Part shown: positions 44,155 through 53,210 of the stretch, in pieces
Layout of the letters: each line of letters starts with the position of its first letter
Position numbering within the stretch: the stretch's first letter is position 1
From: Paenibacillus pabuli NBRC 13638
GTDB lineage: Bacteria > Bacillota > Bacilli > Paenibacillales > Paenibacillaceae
Direction of reading: 5' to 3'
Assembly (NCBI RefSeq): GCF_001514495.1
Contig: NZ_BCNM01000024.1
Location: forward strand, 62,001 to 126,000
Length of the DNA: 64,000 nt
Program-made: the position numbers and the translations under genes
The notes under the pieces: model-generated
Databases searched by the model: none
The model's input: only the letters and a program-made list of their open reading frames with translations
Told to the model about the DNA's origin: nothing

Positions 44155-44158
44155 GAAG

Positions 44159-44184
44159 AGAGCCGTCCGGTGACGGAGGGCTCT
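44159..44184 (+). terminator. terminator after the AAC(3)-like gene
   Basis: AGAGCC-g-TCCG / CGGA-g-GGCTCT with loop GTGA, directly after the stop codon; the T-tract is poor. Confidence 0.6.
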
Positions 44185-44489
44185 ATATATGTACCTCCTT
44201 GCCTTCTTACGACAGGTAACAGGGTCTTCTGTCCTCCCAGTTTTCATCCCAAACGTTCAAATTCCTTCACAAAAACGCAGAAATTGAGCAAAATTCAATC
44301 AGAGGTTGGTTGGATTGCCATTGTATGGGCTACTCACTCCATTAGCGGTGTGATAAGATGTGGTTAATTTAACCTATAGCAGTAATGAAGAGACACCTTT
44401 TAAACGTTTTTTTGAAGGTTCATTTAACAATTAAGGAGTATGCTAATCCATTGACATTATAGTTGTCGCATGCAAAAAGGAGAAGATTC
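44185..44489. other. intergenic region, no gene seen
   Basis: About 300 bases of leader for the diguanylate cyclase gene; a 65-codon open frame across it has no ribosome-binding site and was not called. Confidence 0.4.
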
Positions 44490-46184
44490 GTGAGCCCATT
44501 AGTATGGTATGATCTCTTTCTATTCGTCCTATTGTTCGGTGTATACGTATATGTTTTTGCTACGGTTAGAATTACGAACTTACATAAGGTTTACTTTTTG
44601 TTTCATGGGTTGATGATGCTCTGGCCATTCTGTCAATTTGCGAGTACGCTCACGGATGATCCTGGCTTGCAGCTGTTCTATGTTACGTTATCTTTTGTCG
44701 CGGTTTCCTTGCTCGGGAGCGGTTGGCTGCTATTGACCCTCTTCATTTCCGGATATGCGGAGCGCTTGAATACAAAAGGTGCTTTTCTGCTGTTTGTCCC
44801 TGCGGTGATTGGGGCTATAGGTGTGGTCGCCAATCCGTGGAACGAATTCGTCATTCCGCTGGAAGGCGGTTATGTTGAGCGGGCATACGGACCCTGGTTC
44901 TGGGTTGTCATGGCTATACTCGTGAGTTACTTTGTAACGTCCCTCTTTATTTTATTCAAAGCATTTTATTCTTCTCGAACGTCCTCCATGATTAAAAAAC
45001 AGGTGAAAGTTACGCTATGGGGCATATTCGTGCTGGCTGCTTTTGCAACAATCGATGCTCTGCTTAATGTGGTTCTAAGAGCGTATTTACCGTTCATCAT
45101 TCCCGGACTGACGTCGCTGGGGATTTTCCTGTCTGATCTCTTTTTTGTCTATGTCATTAAAAGATACAATGTGTTCGATCTGGTTTCCATCGCTCATGAG
45201 GATGTGATCAATACCATTCCTTACGGCATCCTTGTACTAGATGAGAATGAGATGATTATTGAATTGAACAAAGCCTCCAGATCCTTCATGGATCTGCATG
45301 TAGGGGATACTTTTGATATGGAGGCATTTCTGGGTTATGTTCGTGTAGAGGGCAGCCGCCAGAAGTTTATGGATGAATATAAACAGAAAGAGAACATCTT
45401 GTCTCAAATTGAAGTGATCGTGGAGCGGGATGATATCCGTCATTATATCCTCCAATCGTCTCCGATTGTGGATTCTTCTCGTAAACCCATGGGTCATATT
45501 CTAACGTTCCAGGATGTCTCTCAAGAGCGCTTCTATGTAAAAGAGATGAATCGCCAGAACGTAACGCTACAGGAGCGAAATCAGGCGCTAGACTTGATAC
45601 GTCAGGAGTTGTCCGAGGCCAATCGCAAATTGGAAGAACTCGCCCTGACGGACAGCCTAACCGACTGTTATAACCGCCGTTATCTGACCCAACATCTGAA
45701 TCACGAGGTCATTACCAATATTCAATACAAAACGCCGTTCTCACTCATACTCCTGGATATTGATTACTTCAAAGAGATCAATGATCGCTACGGACATGTC
45801 ATCGGGGATGAAGTACTGCATCGCACGGCTCAGGCCGTCAAAGAATCCATTCGAAGCACCGATATTCTAACCCGATATGGCGGGGAGGAATTTATGATCT
45901 ACCTTCCGCATACTGAACGCGAGCTGGCCCAACAAATAGCGGAACGTGTGAGATTAGCGGTGGAGTCGAACCTCATTGTGGTGGATCACGAGATCGAGCA
46001 GGTGTCCATTACAATCAGCATAGGCATTCTGTCTATTGAGGATTTTGAGTACGAGCATGTACCGGACAATCCGGAGGGGTACTTGATCCAGTTGTTTGCT
46101 ACGGTAGACAAGGCGTTGTACCAGGCGAAGCAGAATGGGCGTAATCGGATTGAGTTTGCGGAGTTTGAGCAGGTGGTTTTGTAA
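44490..46184 (+). CDS. diguanylate cyclase with N-terminal 7TM sensor and PAS-like domain
   Basis: Makes c-di-GMP. The N-terminus has about seven membrane segments (residues 5-225, histidine-kinase-N-terminal 7TM type), a PAS-like domain follows (about 235-345), then a short coiled coil and a GGDEF domain (about 385-560) with the active site G464-G465-E466-E467-F468 and the inhibitory site R455-S-T-D458 five residues upstream, so product inhibition is expected. GTG 44490 is used because AAAGGAGAAG precedes it at 6 bases. It is the only cyclase in the window, and the BcsA-like synthase has the matching PilZ receptor. Confidence 0.93.
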   Translation: MSPLVWYDLFLFVLLFGVYVYVFATVRITNLHKVYFLFHGLMMLWPFCQFASTLTDDPGLQLFYVTLSFVAVSLLGSGWLLLTLFISGYAERLNTKGAFLLFVPAVIGAIGVVANPWNEFVIPLEGGYVERAYGPWFWVVMAILVSYFVTSLFILFKAFYSSRTSSMIKKQVKVTLWGIFVLAAFATIDALLNVVLRAYLPFIIPGLTSLGIFLSDLFFVYVIKRYNVFDLVSIAHEDVINTIPYGILVLDENEMIIELNKASRSFMDLHVGDTFDMEAFLGYVRVEGSRQKFMDEYKQKENILSQIEVIVERDDIRHYILQSSPIVDSSRKPMGHILTFQDVSQERFYVKEMNRQNVTLQERNQALDLIRQELSEANRKLEELALTDSLTDCYNRRYLTQHLNHEVITNIQYKTPFSLILLDIDYFKEINDRYGHVIGDEVLHRTAQAVKESIRSTDILTRYGGEEFMIYLPHTERELAQQIAERVRLAVESNLIVVDHEIEQVSITISIGILSIEDFEYEHVPDNPEGYLIQLFATVDKALYQAKQNGRNRIEFAEFEQVVL

Positions 46185-46395
46185 AGGTGTTGGTTTACCA
46201 ATAATATTGGAAAGAGAACTTAGTAAAAACTCTTTATAATGTAAAACTAAAATTTTCTTATAAACATATTGACTTTCTAGTGTAATGGACAATCCTGGCT
46301 ATAGCACTATTGAAGTTTACATCCTATAATTGTAGAAGGGGATAGTAATTAACTTTATCTTAAATGAAAATTTCATGAGAAAGGAGTTGAATATT

Positions 46396-47340
46396 GTGGC
46401 AACTGCAAATCAAATCAAGATGCTAATTGAAGCACATGTCTCAAAGAATGACGATAGATTCAAAACTATAGTTCTGCAATTAGCTGCACATGAAGCAAAA
46501 TTAGGTCATACTTCATTTGCAAGAGAACTCAGAAGTATTTTAAATTCTAAAATAGATAACGATACTAAATTGATTCAATTTAATAAAGATATCAGTGAAT
46601 TAATCGATATAACAATTAGTTACAGCAAATTGACAGAGCTAATTGTTACGAATGAAATAAAGGAAAGAATTAATCGTGTGCTAAACGAGTATAGAAAAAG
46701 AGATAAATTAAAGAAATTTGGTTTGAACAATAGAAGGAAAATACTATTAGAGGGGCAGCCAGGGACAGGTAAAACTCTTACAGCCTCTATAGTTGCCTGT
46801 GAGTTAGGGCTTCCATTGTGTACTATAAAAATGGATAAGTTAATGACAAAATATATGGGGGAGACAGGAACTAAGCTGAGAATAGTATTCGATGCTATTC
46901 GGGAAAATCAAGCAGTATATTTGTTTGATGAATTTGATGCGATAGGAACAGATAGAAGCAAAGATAATGATGTTGGAGAAATTAGACGGATTTTAAATTT
47001 GTTTTTGCAGTTTATTGAACAGGATAGTTCGGAAAGCTTAATTATAGCAGCAACTAACAATCCCCAGCTTTTAGACCCCGCGTTATTCAGAAGATTTGAC
47101 GATGTATTGAATTACACGCTACCACATGAAAGCCAAATACCAGATCTAATTTTTAATAGACTTGGACAGTTTGCTCCTATCAATGCTGATATGGATAGTA
47201 TTTTGACGCTTAGTAAAACTTTAAGTCATGCAGATTTAACAAAGGCTTGTGATGATGCTATTAAAGAAGCGATTATGTCCGATAAAAAGCTAGTAGATGT
47301 TGAGCAACTTAAAAAGATGATAAAAGAGAAAATTAGATAA
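46396..47340 (+). CDS. ietA: AAA+ ATPase of an IetAS-type pair
   Basis: A 314-residue cytoplasmic AAA+ protein: helical N-terminal part (1-95), Walker A G120-QPGTGK126-T, Walker B LFDE with D178-E179, sensor 1 IAATNN, and arginine finger LFRRFDD. GTG 46396 follows AAAGGAG at 9 bases. It is 16 bases from a subtilase gene. This ATPase-protease pair is the make-up of IetAS, described as a plasmid-stability toxin-antitoxin locus of the Agrobacterium Ti plasmid and later listed among anti-phage systems. The A+T-rich sequence marks the start of an accessory island. Confidence 0.88.
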   Translation: MATANQIKMLIEAHVSKNDDRFKTIVLQLAAHEAKLGHTSFARELRSILNSKIDNDTKLIQFNKDISELIDITISYSKLTELIVTNEIKERINRVLNEYRKRDKLKKFGLNNRRKILLEGQPGTGKTLTASIVACELGLPLCTIKMDKLMTKYMGETGTKLRIVFDAIRENQAVYLFDEFDAIGTDRSKDNDVGEIRRILNLFLQFIEQDSSESLIIAATNNPQLLDPALFRRFDDVLNYTLPHESQIPDLIFNRLGQFAPINADMDSILTLSKTLSHADLTKACDDAIKEAIMSDKKLVDVEQLKKMIKEKIR

Positions 47341-47356
47341 AGAGGGGGAAAGAGAC

Positions 47357-49801
47357 ATGGCTAATCAATTTTTCTCGCATTTCTTTCTTAACACAGCGGA
47401 AGCTCATAATTATAAAGGAAAAGGTCAGGGTGGTTCAAAGTTTCCTCAAAGAGATAGATTGACACATAGTAGAAAACTACAAAAACAGTTTGAGAATTTG
47501 TGGGTTAACACTACCGAATCAGTAAGTTCAGTTGCAACATCCTCAAAAAATGGAGTGTATGCTGAATTTAAAAATTTACCAGGTTACGACATAAAATTTG
47601 AAAGTCTCGAAAGTAGAAAAGATGGTATTAAATTATTAAATATTAGGGAGCAAAAAGTAGGGGAAAAAGTTGAAAGGTTAGCAACAGTGTTTATCCCAAA
47701 AGATAAACGAAATATATTTTTGAATAAACTACAAAAATATATGACGGAAGATACTAATACTGGAAAGCCAAAAAACGCAGCATTGATTGATGGGATAGAA
47801 AATATAAATGAGGCTTTCTTAGAATCCTTCTGGGGAGTAAGTGAGAAGAAATGGATACCCCAGGATGAGAGCGTATGGTGTGAAATTTGGCTTAGTAGTA
47901 ACAGTGATGATATTTATGAGGAATTTCTACTCTTAGCCAGAGATATTCTTAGATTAGAAATGAAAAATAACTACATCAACTTTCCTGAGCGCAGGGTACT
48001 TATGATTAAAGCAAATAGGAAAAATTTACACGAGTTACTAATGGGTAATGGTAATATTGCTGAGATGAGAAGAGCTTCAGAAGCAGTTGCCTTTTTCGTA
48101 GATTTAGAAAATAAAGACCAAGTTGAATGGTCATCCAACCTTGTTGAGCGCTTAAACGTAAGTGAGGATACTAACATATTTGTAAGTGTTATTGATACGG
48201 GAGTTAATAACGGACATACACTATTAAGTCCATTATTAAATGATAATGATTGTTACAGATATAACACGAGCTGGTCAGTATCAGATGAAGCAGGACATGG
48301 TACAATGATGAGTGGTGTAGTTGCGTATGGGGATCTAAAAGAAGCCTTATCAAGTTCAGATAACGTAGAAATATCTCATAGAATTGAATCTTTAAAAATC
48401 ATACCTGATAATGGTCAGAATCCACCTGAGTTATATGGAGACATTACTAAACAAATAATAAGTAACGCAATTATTAATTACCCCGAAAGACAGAGAATAA
48501 TTTGTATGGCAGTGACGGCTCCACATTATCAAACAGATGATGGTAGACCATCATCATGGTCTGCCTCTTTAGACGAGTTAACATTTGGCAATCTTGATGA
48601 AATACATAAAATTTTTATAGTTTCTGCTGGGAATAACGAGATAAACAAAAAAGAAGACTACCCGGATAGTAATTATACTAGCGTGGTACAGAATCCTGGG
48701 CAGTCATGGAATTCATTGACTGTTGGTGCATACACGGACATACATGAGCCTTACGAAAATTATATACCCTTAGCTCCTAAAGGTGGATTATCACCTCACA
48801 GTACTACCTCCTTTAGTTGGGATAAGAATAAATGGCCCATTAAGCCTGAGGTAGTATTAGAAGGAGGAAATTTAATAGTTGATTCATTTGGGGCTTGGAC
48901 AGACAATAATCATAGTCTGTTAACAACATCCCATAGACTACAAAGTGAACAATTTACAACTTTTAATGCTACGAGTGCAGCAACAGCTAAAGCATCATGG
49001 ATGGCTGCACAAATACAATCTAAATATCCACAAGCTTGGCCAGAGACTATACGAGGATTATTAGTTCACTCTGCTGAATGGACGGATGAGCTGAAAAAGC
49101 AATTTTTACTTGGAAATGGAAAAAAACATTATCATGATCTGGCTAGAATGTGTGGCTATGGAGTTCCAGACCTTGATCAGGCATTGTTTTGTTTAAAGAA
49201 TAATGTGAGTATGGTATTGCAATCTAAAATAAATCCCTTTAAGAAAAATAAATCGTCAATTGCTTTAAATGAAATGCATTTACACAAACTTCCATGGCCC
49301 AAAGAGGTTCTTCTATCTCTAGGAGAATTAGATGTAAAGTTGAGAATAACCTTATCCTATTTTATTGAACCTAGCCCTGGTGAAGTAGGCTGGAAAAGTA
49401 GATATTCTTATGCCTCTTACGGGTTAAGGTTTGATATGAATGGTTCAGCTACAGAATCACAATTTATAAAGCGTATAAATGAAGCGGCTAGAGATGAGGA
49501 AGATGGAAACACTCAATCAAGTAATATAGATTGGACTTTAGGACCAAACACTCGGAATAAAGGTTCTATTCATAGTGACATATGGGAAACTACAGCTTCT
49601 GAGCTTGCAACCAGCAATATGATCGGGGTTTATCCGATAAGTGGATGGTGGAGTAAAAGACCTTGGTTGAATTGTTGGGATAAAGAAGTTAGATATACCC
49701 TGATTGTAACTCTATCAACTCAGGCATCAGATGTTGATCTGTATACTCCAATAGAGGTAGCTACGAAACTTAACAGCCAGGTTTTAATTAATAATAATTA
49801 G
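47357..49801 (+). CDS. ietS: S8 subtilisin-like serine protease of an IetAS-type pair
   Basis: An 814-residue protease without a signal peptide, so it acts in the cytoplasm. An N-terminal region of about 270 residues precedes the subtilase domain with catalytic Asp280 (VIDTGVN), His314 (AGHGT) and Ser540 in ATSAATA, an altered form of the usual GTSxA. A beta-rich C-terminal region of about 200 residues follows. It is 16 bases downstream of the AAA+ gene with GAGGGGGAAAG before the ATG, so the two are coexpressed. In the Ti-plasmid locus the protease is the toxic part and the ATPase the antidote; the trigger and targets are unknown. Confidence 0.88.
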   Translation: MANQFFSHFFLNTAEAHNYKGKGQGGSKFPQRDRLTHSRKLQKQFENLWVNTTESVSSVATSSKNGVYAEFKNLPGYDIKFESLESRKDGIKLLNIREQKVGEKVERLATVFIPKDKRNIFLNKLQKYMTEDTNTGKPKNAALIDGIENINEAFLESFWGVSEKKWIPQDESVWCEIWLSSNSDDIYEEFLLLARDILRLEMKNNYINFPERRVLMIKANRKNLHELLMGNGNIAEMRRASEAVAFFVDLENKDQVEWSSNLVERLNVSEDTNIFVSVIDTGVNNGHTLLSPLLNDNDCYRYNTSWSVSDEAGHGTMMSGVVAYGDLKEALSSSDNVEISHRIESLKIIPDNGQNPPELYGDITKQIISNAIINYPERQRIICMAVTAPHYQTDDGRPSSWSASLDELTFGNLDEIHKIFIVSAGNNEINKKEDYPDSNYTSVVQNPGQSWNSLTVGAYTDIHEPYENYIPLAPKGGLSPHSTTSFSWDKNKWPIKPEVVLEGGNLIVDSFGAWTDNNHSLLTTSHRLQSEQFTTFNATSAATAKASWMAAQIQSKYPQAWPETIRGLLVHSAEWTDELKKQFLLGNGKKHYHDLARMCGYGVPDLDQALFCLKNNVSMVLQSKINPFKKNKSSIALNEMHLHKLPWPKEVLLSLGELDVKLRITLSYFIEPSPGEVGWKSRYSYASYGLRFDMNGSATESQFIKRINEAARDEEDGNTQSSNIDWTLGPNTRNKGSIHSDIWETTASELATSNMIGVYPISGWWSKRPWLNCWDKEVRYTLIVTLSTQASDVDLYTPIEVATKLNSQVLINNN

Positions 49802-49823
49802 AATGTCTATCGAGTGAAATTGG

Positions 49824-49852
49824 TTGAAAATGCCTTGTGAATGACTTAAAAT
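49824..49852 (+). promoter_or_regulatory. promoter of the reverse-transcriptase leader RNA
   Basis: -35 TTGAAA (49824-49829), 17-base spacer, -10 TAAAAT (49847-49852), just after the subtilase stop. It puts the transcript start near 49859, giving a leader of about 225 bases before the reverse-transcriptase gene. Confidence 0.6.
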
Positions 49853-49858
49853 AGAGTA

Positions 49859-50098
49859 GCCTATAGCATTAGAGCTTTAGGGAAGTGGATGAGTTCTTGT
49901 CAAGGTAATCAGAGTCAGATCTGTATACTTGCCAAATAGTTGATAGGATTGCAATAACTAAAGTTATCATATCTAAATCATCTCCAGTCCACATTGCTAT
50001 TATCTCAATTATAGTATAACTGTTTAATGAAACGCAGCCTTGGGAAAGGGTTAAAGCTTTAAGGGTCTAACAGCTGCAGTGAAATGGCCCTTAAAGCT
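49859..50098 (+). ncRNA. structured leader RNA, possible template for the adjacent reverse transcriptase
   Basis: No gene is encoded. Stems seen: CAAGgTA / TACTTG (49901-49907 / 49926-49931) with an inner CAGA / TCTG; ATAACT / AGTTAT inside GATA / TATC (49942-49973); a longer-range GTGGA / TCCAC (49885-49889 / 49988-49992) enclosing both; and AGCTTTAAGGG / CCCTTAAAGCT (50055-50065 / 50088-50098), which spans the first ATG of the reverse-transcriptase gene. Defence reverse transcriptases of the DRT2, DRT3 and retron kinds use an adjacent non-coding RNA, and size and position fit. Boundaries and function are inferred. Confidence 0.4.
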
Positions 50099-51412
50099 CA
50101 CTCAAAAAATATGAAAAAAGCAAAACTTATAAAATTTGAAGCAAAGCCGTTTCCACATTTTGACAAGCCAATACTGGTATCAAAGACTGTGAATAACAAC
50201 CTCAAGAATCCCTCTTACATTACCTCCCATAGTTTTTATCCGTTTATACATTACACATTAGTGACAAGGAAATATAACAAAAACAAAGCTAAATTAAGAC
50301 CTAAAAATAGAGAGATATTTTATGCTGCACATATGGATGGATACATATTTAAATATTATGGAGAAATGCTAAACAATATATATAATAAATTTTGCGAAGA
50401 AAAAGGTCTTAATGAAGTTTCTTTAGCCTACAGGAATAATAAAAATGGAAAAAGCAACATACACTTTGCAGCAGAAGTAATACAATTTATAACTAATCAA
50501 AAAAAGGCTTTTATATTTGTGTCCGATTTTTCAAGTTACTTTGATAACTTGGATCATGCTTTACTCAAAGAACGATTGATTAGTGTAATTGGAAGAGGGG
50601 AGCAATTGTCCACTGATTGGTGGAATGTTTATAAGCATGTTACACGATACAGTTGGGTTGAGAAGTACGATATAGAAAGAGATTTAGGTAAATCAGATCG
50701 AAAAAAAGGCTCAAAGGAGCGATATTATACACCACAAGAATTTAGAGAGTTTAGGAAAAGAGTGAAAATATATAAGAATGAAACAAAAAAGGGTATACCA
50801 CAAGGAACTGCTATAAGTGCAGTTTTAGCAAATATTTATGCGTATGAAATTGACCAAAAGTTGAATCATTTTGCATCAATCAGAGGGGGGATATATAGGA
50901 GGTATAGCGATGATATAATTGTTGTTATTCCAATTGATGATAACTCAATTGTTAATAATGAAGACTACGAAACCTATATAAAAAAGGTTGTCGAAGATAA
51001 TAAGATTGAGATGGGTGCAAACAAAACTTCGTGTATGTATTATTATGATAAAAAAGTTTATCAAGAATTGGATGGAACAGAAAAAGGACTTTTAGATTAC
51101 CTTGGTTTTGCTTTCGATGGGGTAAATGTATCTTTAAGAGAAAAAAGCTTATACAAATATTACCATAGAGCTTATCGGAAAATTGAGATAATAAATAAAG
51201 AGAGTATAAAAAGAGGAAAAAATGTAGGTCGAAAGAAACTTTACTCTTTATATACTCATTTGGGAAGAAATTATAAAGGGTACGGGAATTTTATTTCTTA
51301 TGCTAAAAAAGCTCATTTTGAGTTTGAGAAGAATAAAAACATTAATAGTCTTATTTATAAGCAAATAAAGCGCCACTGGAACAAAATTCAGAAACGACTA
51401 ATCAAAGTATGA
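50084..51412 (+). CDS. reverse transcriptase, probable defence-associated (UG/DRT-like)
   Basis: A 442-residue RNA-directed DNA polymerase. Fingers/palm motifs in order: motif A VSDFSSYFDNLDH with catalytic Asp148 (about 146-158), motif B KGIPQGTAISAVLANIYA (about 243-260), motif C Y274-S-D276-D277. The retron VTG and NAxxH signatures are absent, there is no maturase or endonuclease domain, and no partner with a nitrilase or SLATT domain is adjacent. The segment around YAAHMDGYIFKYY / SNIHFAAEV / SYFDNLDH resembles the unknown-group reverse transcriptases behind single-gene DRT systems, DRT2 most of all. ATG 50084 or 50111 may be the start; neither has a ribosome-binding site, and the first lies inside a stem. 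Confidence 0.85.
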   Translation: MALKAHSKNMKKAKLIKFEAKPFPHFDKPILVSKTVNNNLKNPSYITSHSFYPFIHYTLVTRKYNKNKAKLRPKNREIFYAAHMDGYIFKYYGEMLNNIYNKFCEEKGLNEVSLAYRNNKNGKSNIHFAAEVIQFITNQKKAFIFVSDFSSYFDNLDHALLKERLISVIGRGEQLSTDWWNVYKHVTRYSWVEKYDIERDLGKSDRKKGSKERYYTPQEFREFRKRVKIYKNETKKGIPQGTAISAVLANIYAYEIDQKLNHFASIRGGIYRRYSDDIIVVIPIDDNSIVNNEDYETYIKKVVEDNKIEMGANKTSCMYYYDKKVYQELDGTEKGLLDYLGFAFDGVNVSLREKSLYKYYHRAYRKIEIINKESIKRGKNVGRKKLYSLYTHLGRNYKGYGNFISYAKKAHFEFEKNKNINSLIYKQIKRHWNKIQKRLIKV

Positions 51413-51434
51413 GTAACTTAGTTTAAGTTTAAAT

Positions 51435-51460
51435 GGGCACCTTAGATGGTGTCCTCTTTA
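51435..51460 (+). terminator. terminator after the reverse transcriptase
   Basis: GGGCACC / GGTGTCC with one G-T pair and a 6-base loop, followed by TCTTTAATTT, 22 bases after the stop. Confidence 0.6.
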
Positions 51461-51462
51461 AT

Positions 51463-51818
51463 TTATAACAAGGCATCCTTTATCTCATTTAGTATCCTTC
51501 TCAATGCAGTATGCTGCTTAACATTGAGTTGACTAAGTATAACACTATATTCATCAATAGCTTCACGTCTTGAGTGAACAAAATCACTCTTATGATTAGT
51601 TGAATCTGAATCATAGAATAAATCATTTGCAGGAGTGTTCAAACCTTTAAGAATCTTTTCAAGTGTATCAATTGAAAAATTCCTTTCTCCTCGTTCAACA
51701 GACCCAATATATGCATCATCCAATCCCGAAAGTTCAGCGAGTTGTTGTTGAGTCAGAGGCCCTTTACTTTTCGAATTGCTCTTATCCGTTCTCCTACCGT
51801 ATTTCGTAATTTTGTCAT
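51463..51818 (-). pseudogene. XRE-family HTH regulator disrupted by a 2-bp insertion
   Basis: From ATG 51818 (preceded by AGAGGTGG) the frame reads MTKLRNTVGERIRAIRKVKG and hits a stop two codons later. The next frame continues the same protein as LTQQQLAELSGLDDAYIG and runs on to a natural C-terminus about 90 residues later. Removing a duplicated CT near 51755-51758 restores KGLTQQQLAELSG, a perfect XRE helix-turn-helix. The gene is therefore a recent frameshift pseudogene, unless it is a sequencing error. An intact frame downstream of the break lacks half of the HTH. Confidence 0.8.
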
Positions 51819-51827
51819 AATAACCAC

Positions 51828-51848
51828 CTCTCCTAAAGGTTAGGAGAG
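51828..51848. promoter_or_regulatory. palindrome over the ribosome-binding region of the XRE gene
   Basis: CTCTCCTAA-AGG-TTAGGAGAG, 9-base perfect arms. On the minus strand its right arm runs into the ribosome-binding site AGAGGTGG, so it is either the autoregulatory operator of the XRE protein or an RNA hairpin hiding that site. Confidence 0.55.
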
Positions 51849-52038
51849 TATCGATGTATTTAGCAGAGACATAAAGGCGGTAAAATGTATTGAAAAAACT
51901 TCGTATAAGTACTATATTTATTTTATTGTACTACTTCTTTGGAGTTTCTAAAAGAAAAAAATATCATGCCTTTCTATATAATCTTAAAGGCTTGATTAGA
52001 TAGTAGACTCCTATACCTATATAAAAGGAGGATTATCT

Positions 52039-52842
52039 TTGCGGAAATCTTTCCTAAAATCACTCAAACCGGACATTATTGTTGAAATGTTGGACATGGC
52101 TGTGGCTTTTGAAAATTGGAACAAGGTGATAGAGAGGGCGGACATGTTGTATCAATGTGTACAGTGCATCCAGGAAGAGCGACAGGAGCATCAAGCGAGG
52201 GGTTTGCCTTTACCGTATATCCATACCGATCGGCCTTTGGTCTATTATTACGGGTTCAGTCACATGATGCGAGGGATGGCTCACCAGAAGATGGGACAGG
52301 TGGATCAGGCGCGGTCATGTATCGACCAGTATGCAGAGCTGGGGTGGATGGAGGAATTGGATGAGGCGGGTGTGCAGGTGGTGCAGGAGTTCAGATATAA
52401 AGCACAGGTGAATCGATATGCGCTGGAGATTGAAGCGGGGCATGCAGAGATGCTGGAGCAGTATGTGAATTTTCTGCTAGAGCATCCGGAGGAATGTATA
52501 GCAGGTCTGAGAACGATTGTGGAGGCGGCGGTCCGGTATCGTTGGCAGATTGATCGAGTTTTACATATGTTTGCGAGTCTGGCTCAGGGCGTTGGCACAG
52601 AAATAGATTCTTCAAACAACGGTGATATGTACCATTACTGTTACCACCGGGCTTTATACGAACAATGGATGGGAAGGCAAAAGAAAGCGGTGGAGTTCAT
52701 TTTACAGGCACTCAGGTTAGCGGATGAGCTTGAGATGAGTAGGTATTTTAAAAAATGTGCGGCACTATTAGAATCGTTGCGGGAAGATGCGACGGAGGAG
52801 CAGATTGGGCGGTATCGGGCGTTTTTGGAGGAGATGGGTTGA
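52039..52842 (+). CDS. TPR-like helical protein, function unknown
   Basis: A 267-residue, all-helical protein resembling the TPR sensor part of Rap/PlcR/XRE-TPR regulators but without its own DNA-binding domain. Repeat-like units are visible as AVAFENWNKVIERADMLYQC, GMAHQKMGQVDQARSCIDQY, and HRALYEQWMGRQKKAVEFIL. The TTG start at 52039 is well supported by AAAGGAGG 8 bases upstream. It might be a regulator cut from its HTH or a peptide-responsive partner. Its base composition is that of the chromosome rather than the A+T-rich island. Confidence 0.7.
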   Translation: MRKSFLKSLKPDIIVEMLDMAVAFENWNKVIERADMLYQCVQCIQEERQEHQARGLPLPYIHTDRPLVYYYGFSHMMRGMAHQKMGQVDQARSCIDQYAELGWMEELDEAGVQVVQEFRYKAQVNRYALEIEAGHAEMLEQYVNFLLEHPEECIAGLRTIVEAAVRYRWQIDRVLHMFASLAQGVGTEIDSSNNGDMYHYCYHRALYEQWMGRQKKAVEFILQALRLADELEMSRYFKKCAALLESLREDATEEQIGRYRAFLEEMG

Positions 52843-53069
52843 TTTTAGCGGTTGGTCAAAGATAGCTATGCCTCGGAGCAGAAACTCATTTGGAATAAAT
52901 TGCAGTTTGGGATTAAAAGAAATATAATGGTGATGGGTTAATAACCCATACTAAACTACGGTAAGTTCCGTAGGCTAAAAGAGCAGCGTTATAAGGAGAA
53001 TGGCTCACTTTAGCACTGAGTCCATTAAAAATCGCCCCTCGGGGGAGCGAAAAGAAATTTATTATGAAT
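52843..53069. other. intergenic region with minus-strand hairpin
   Basis: No gene. The hairpin around CGCCCCTCGGGGGAGCG (53032-53049) has TTTTT on its minus-strand 3' side and may end a minus-strand transcript. Confidence 0.35.
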
Positions 53070-53134
53070 CTAAAAGAAAATCAATTGGAATTAAAAAAGA
53101 AAATTAATCGGAGTTAAAAAAGAAAAATTTGTGG
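53070..53134 (+). repeat. short tandem repeat, about 22-23 bp x 3
   Basis: Three imperfect copies of a unit like TTAAAAAAGAAAATTAATCG with a GGAG/GGAA end: 53070-53090, 53091-53113 and 53114-53134 (partly diverged). No coding frame crosses it. Confidence 0.5.
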
Positions 53135-53210
53135 ATACTTCTATCTGCGAAAGATGAAGTAGGTAATTATGTTCTGCCTAGTCTCGGTACGTACCTCACG
53201 GAGGTAACGT

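Noticed and set aside
46396-47340. FtsH or SpoVK-like housekeeping AAA protein
   Set aside because: No membrane helices, no metalloprotease domain, and it is 16 bases upstream of a cytoplasmic subtilase, which fits the IetAS arrangement instead.
49859-50098. Retron msr-msd
   Set aside because: The reverse transcriptase lacks the retron NAxxH and VTG signatures, and no flanking inverted a1/a2 arms were found around an msd-like fold.
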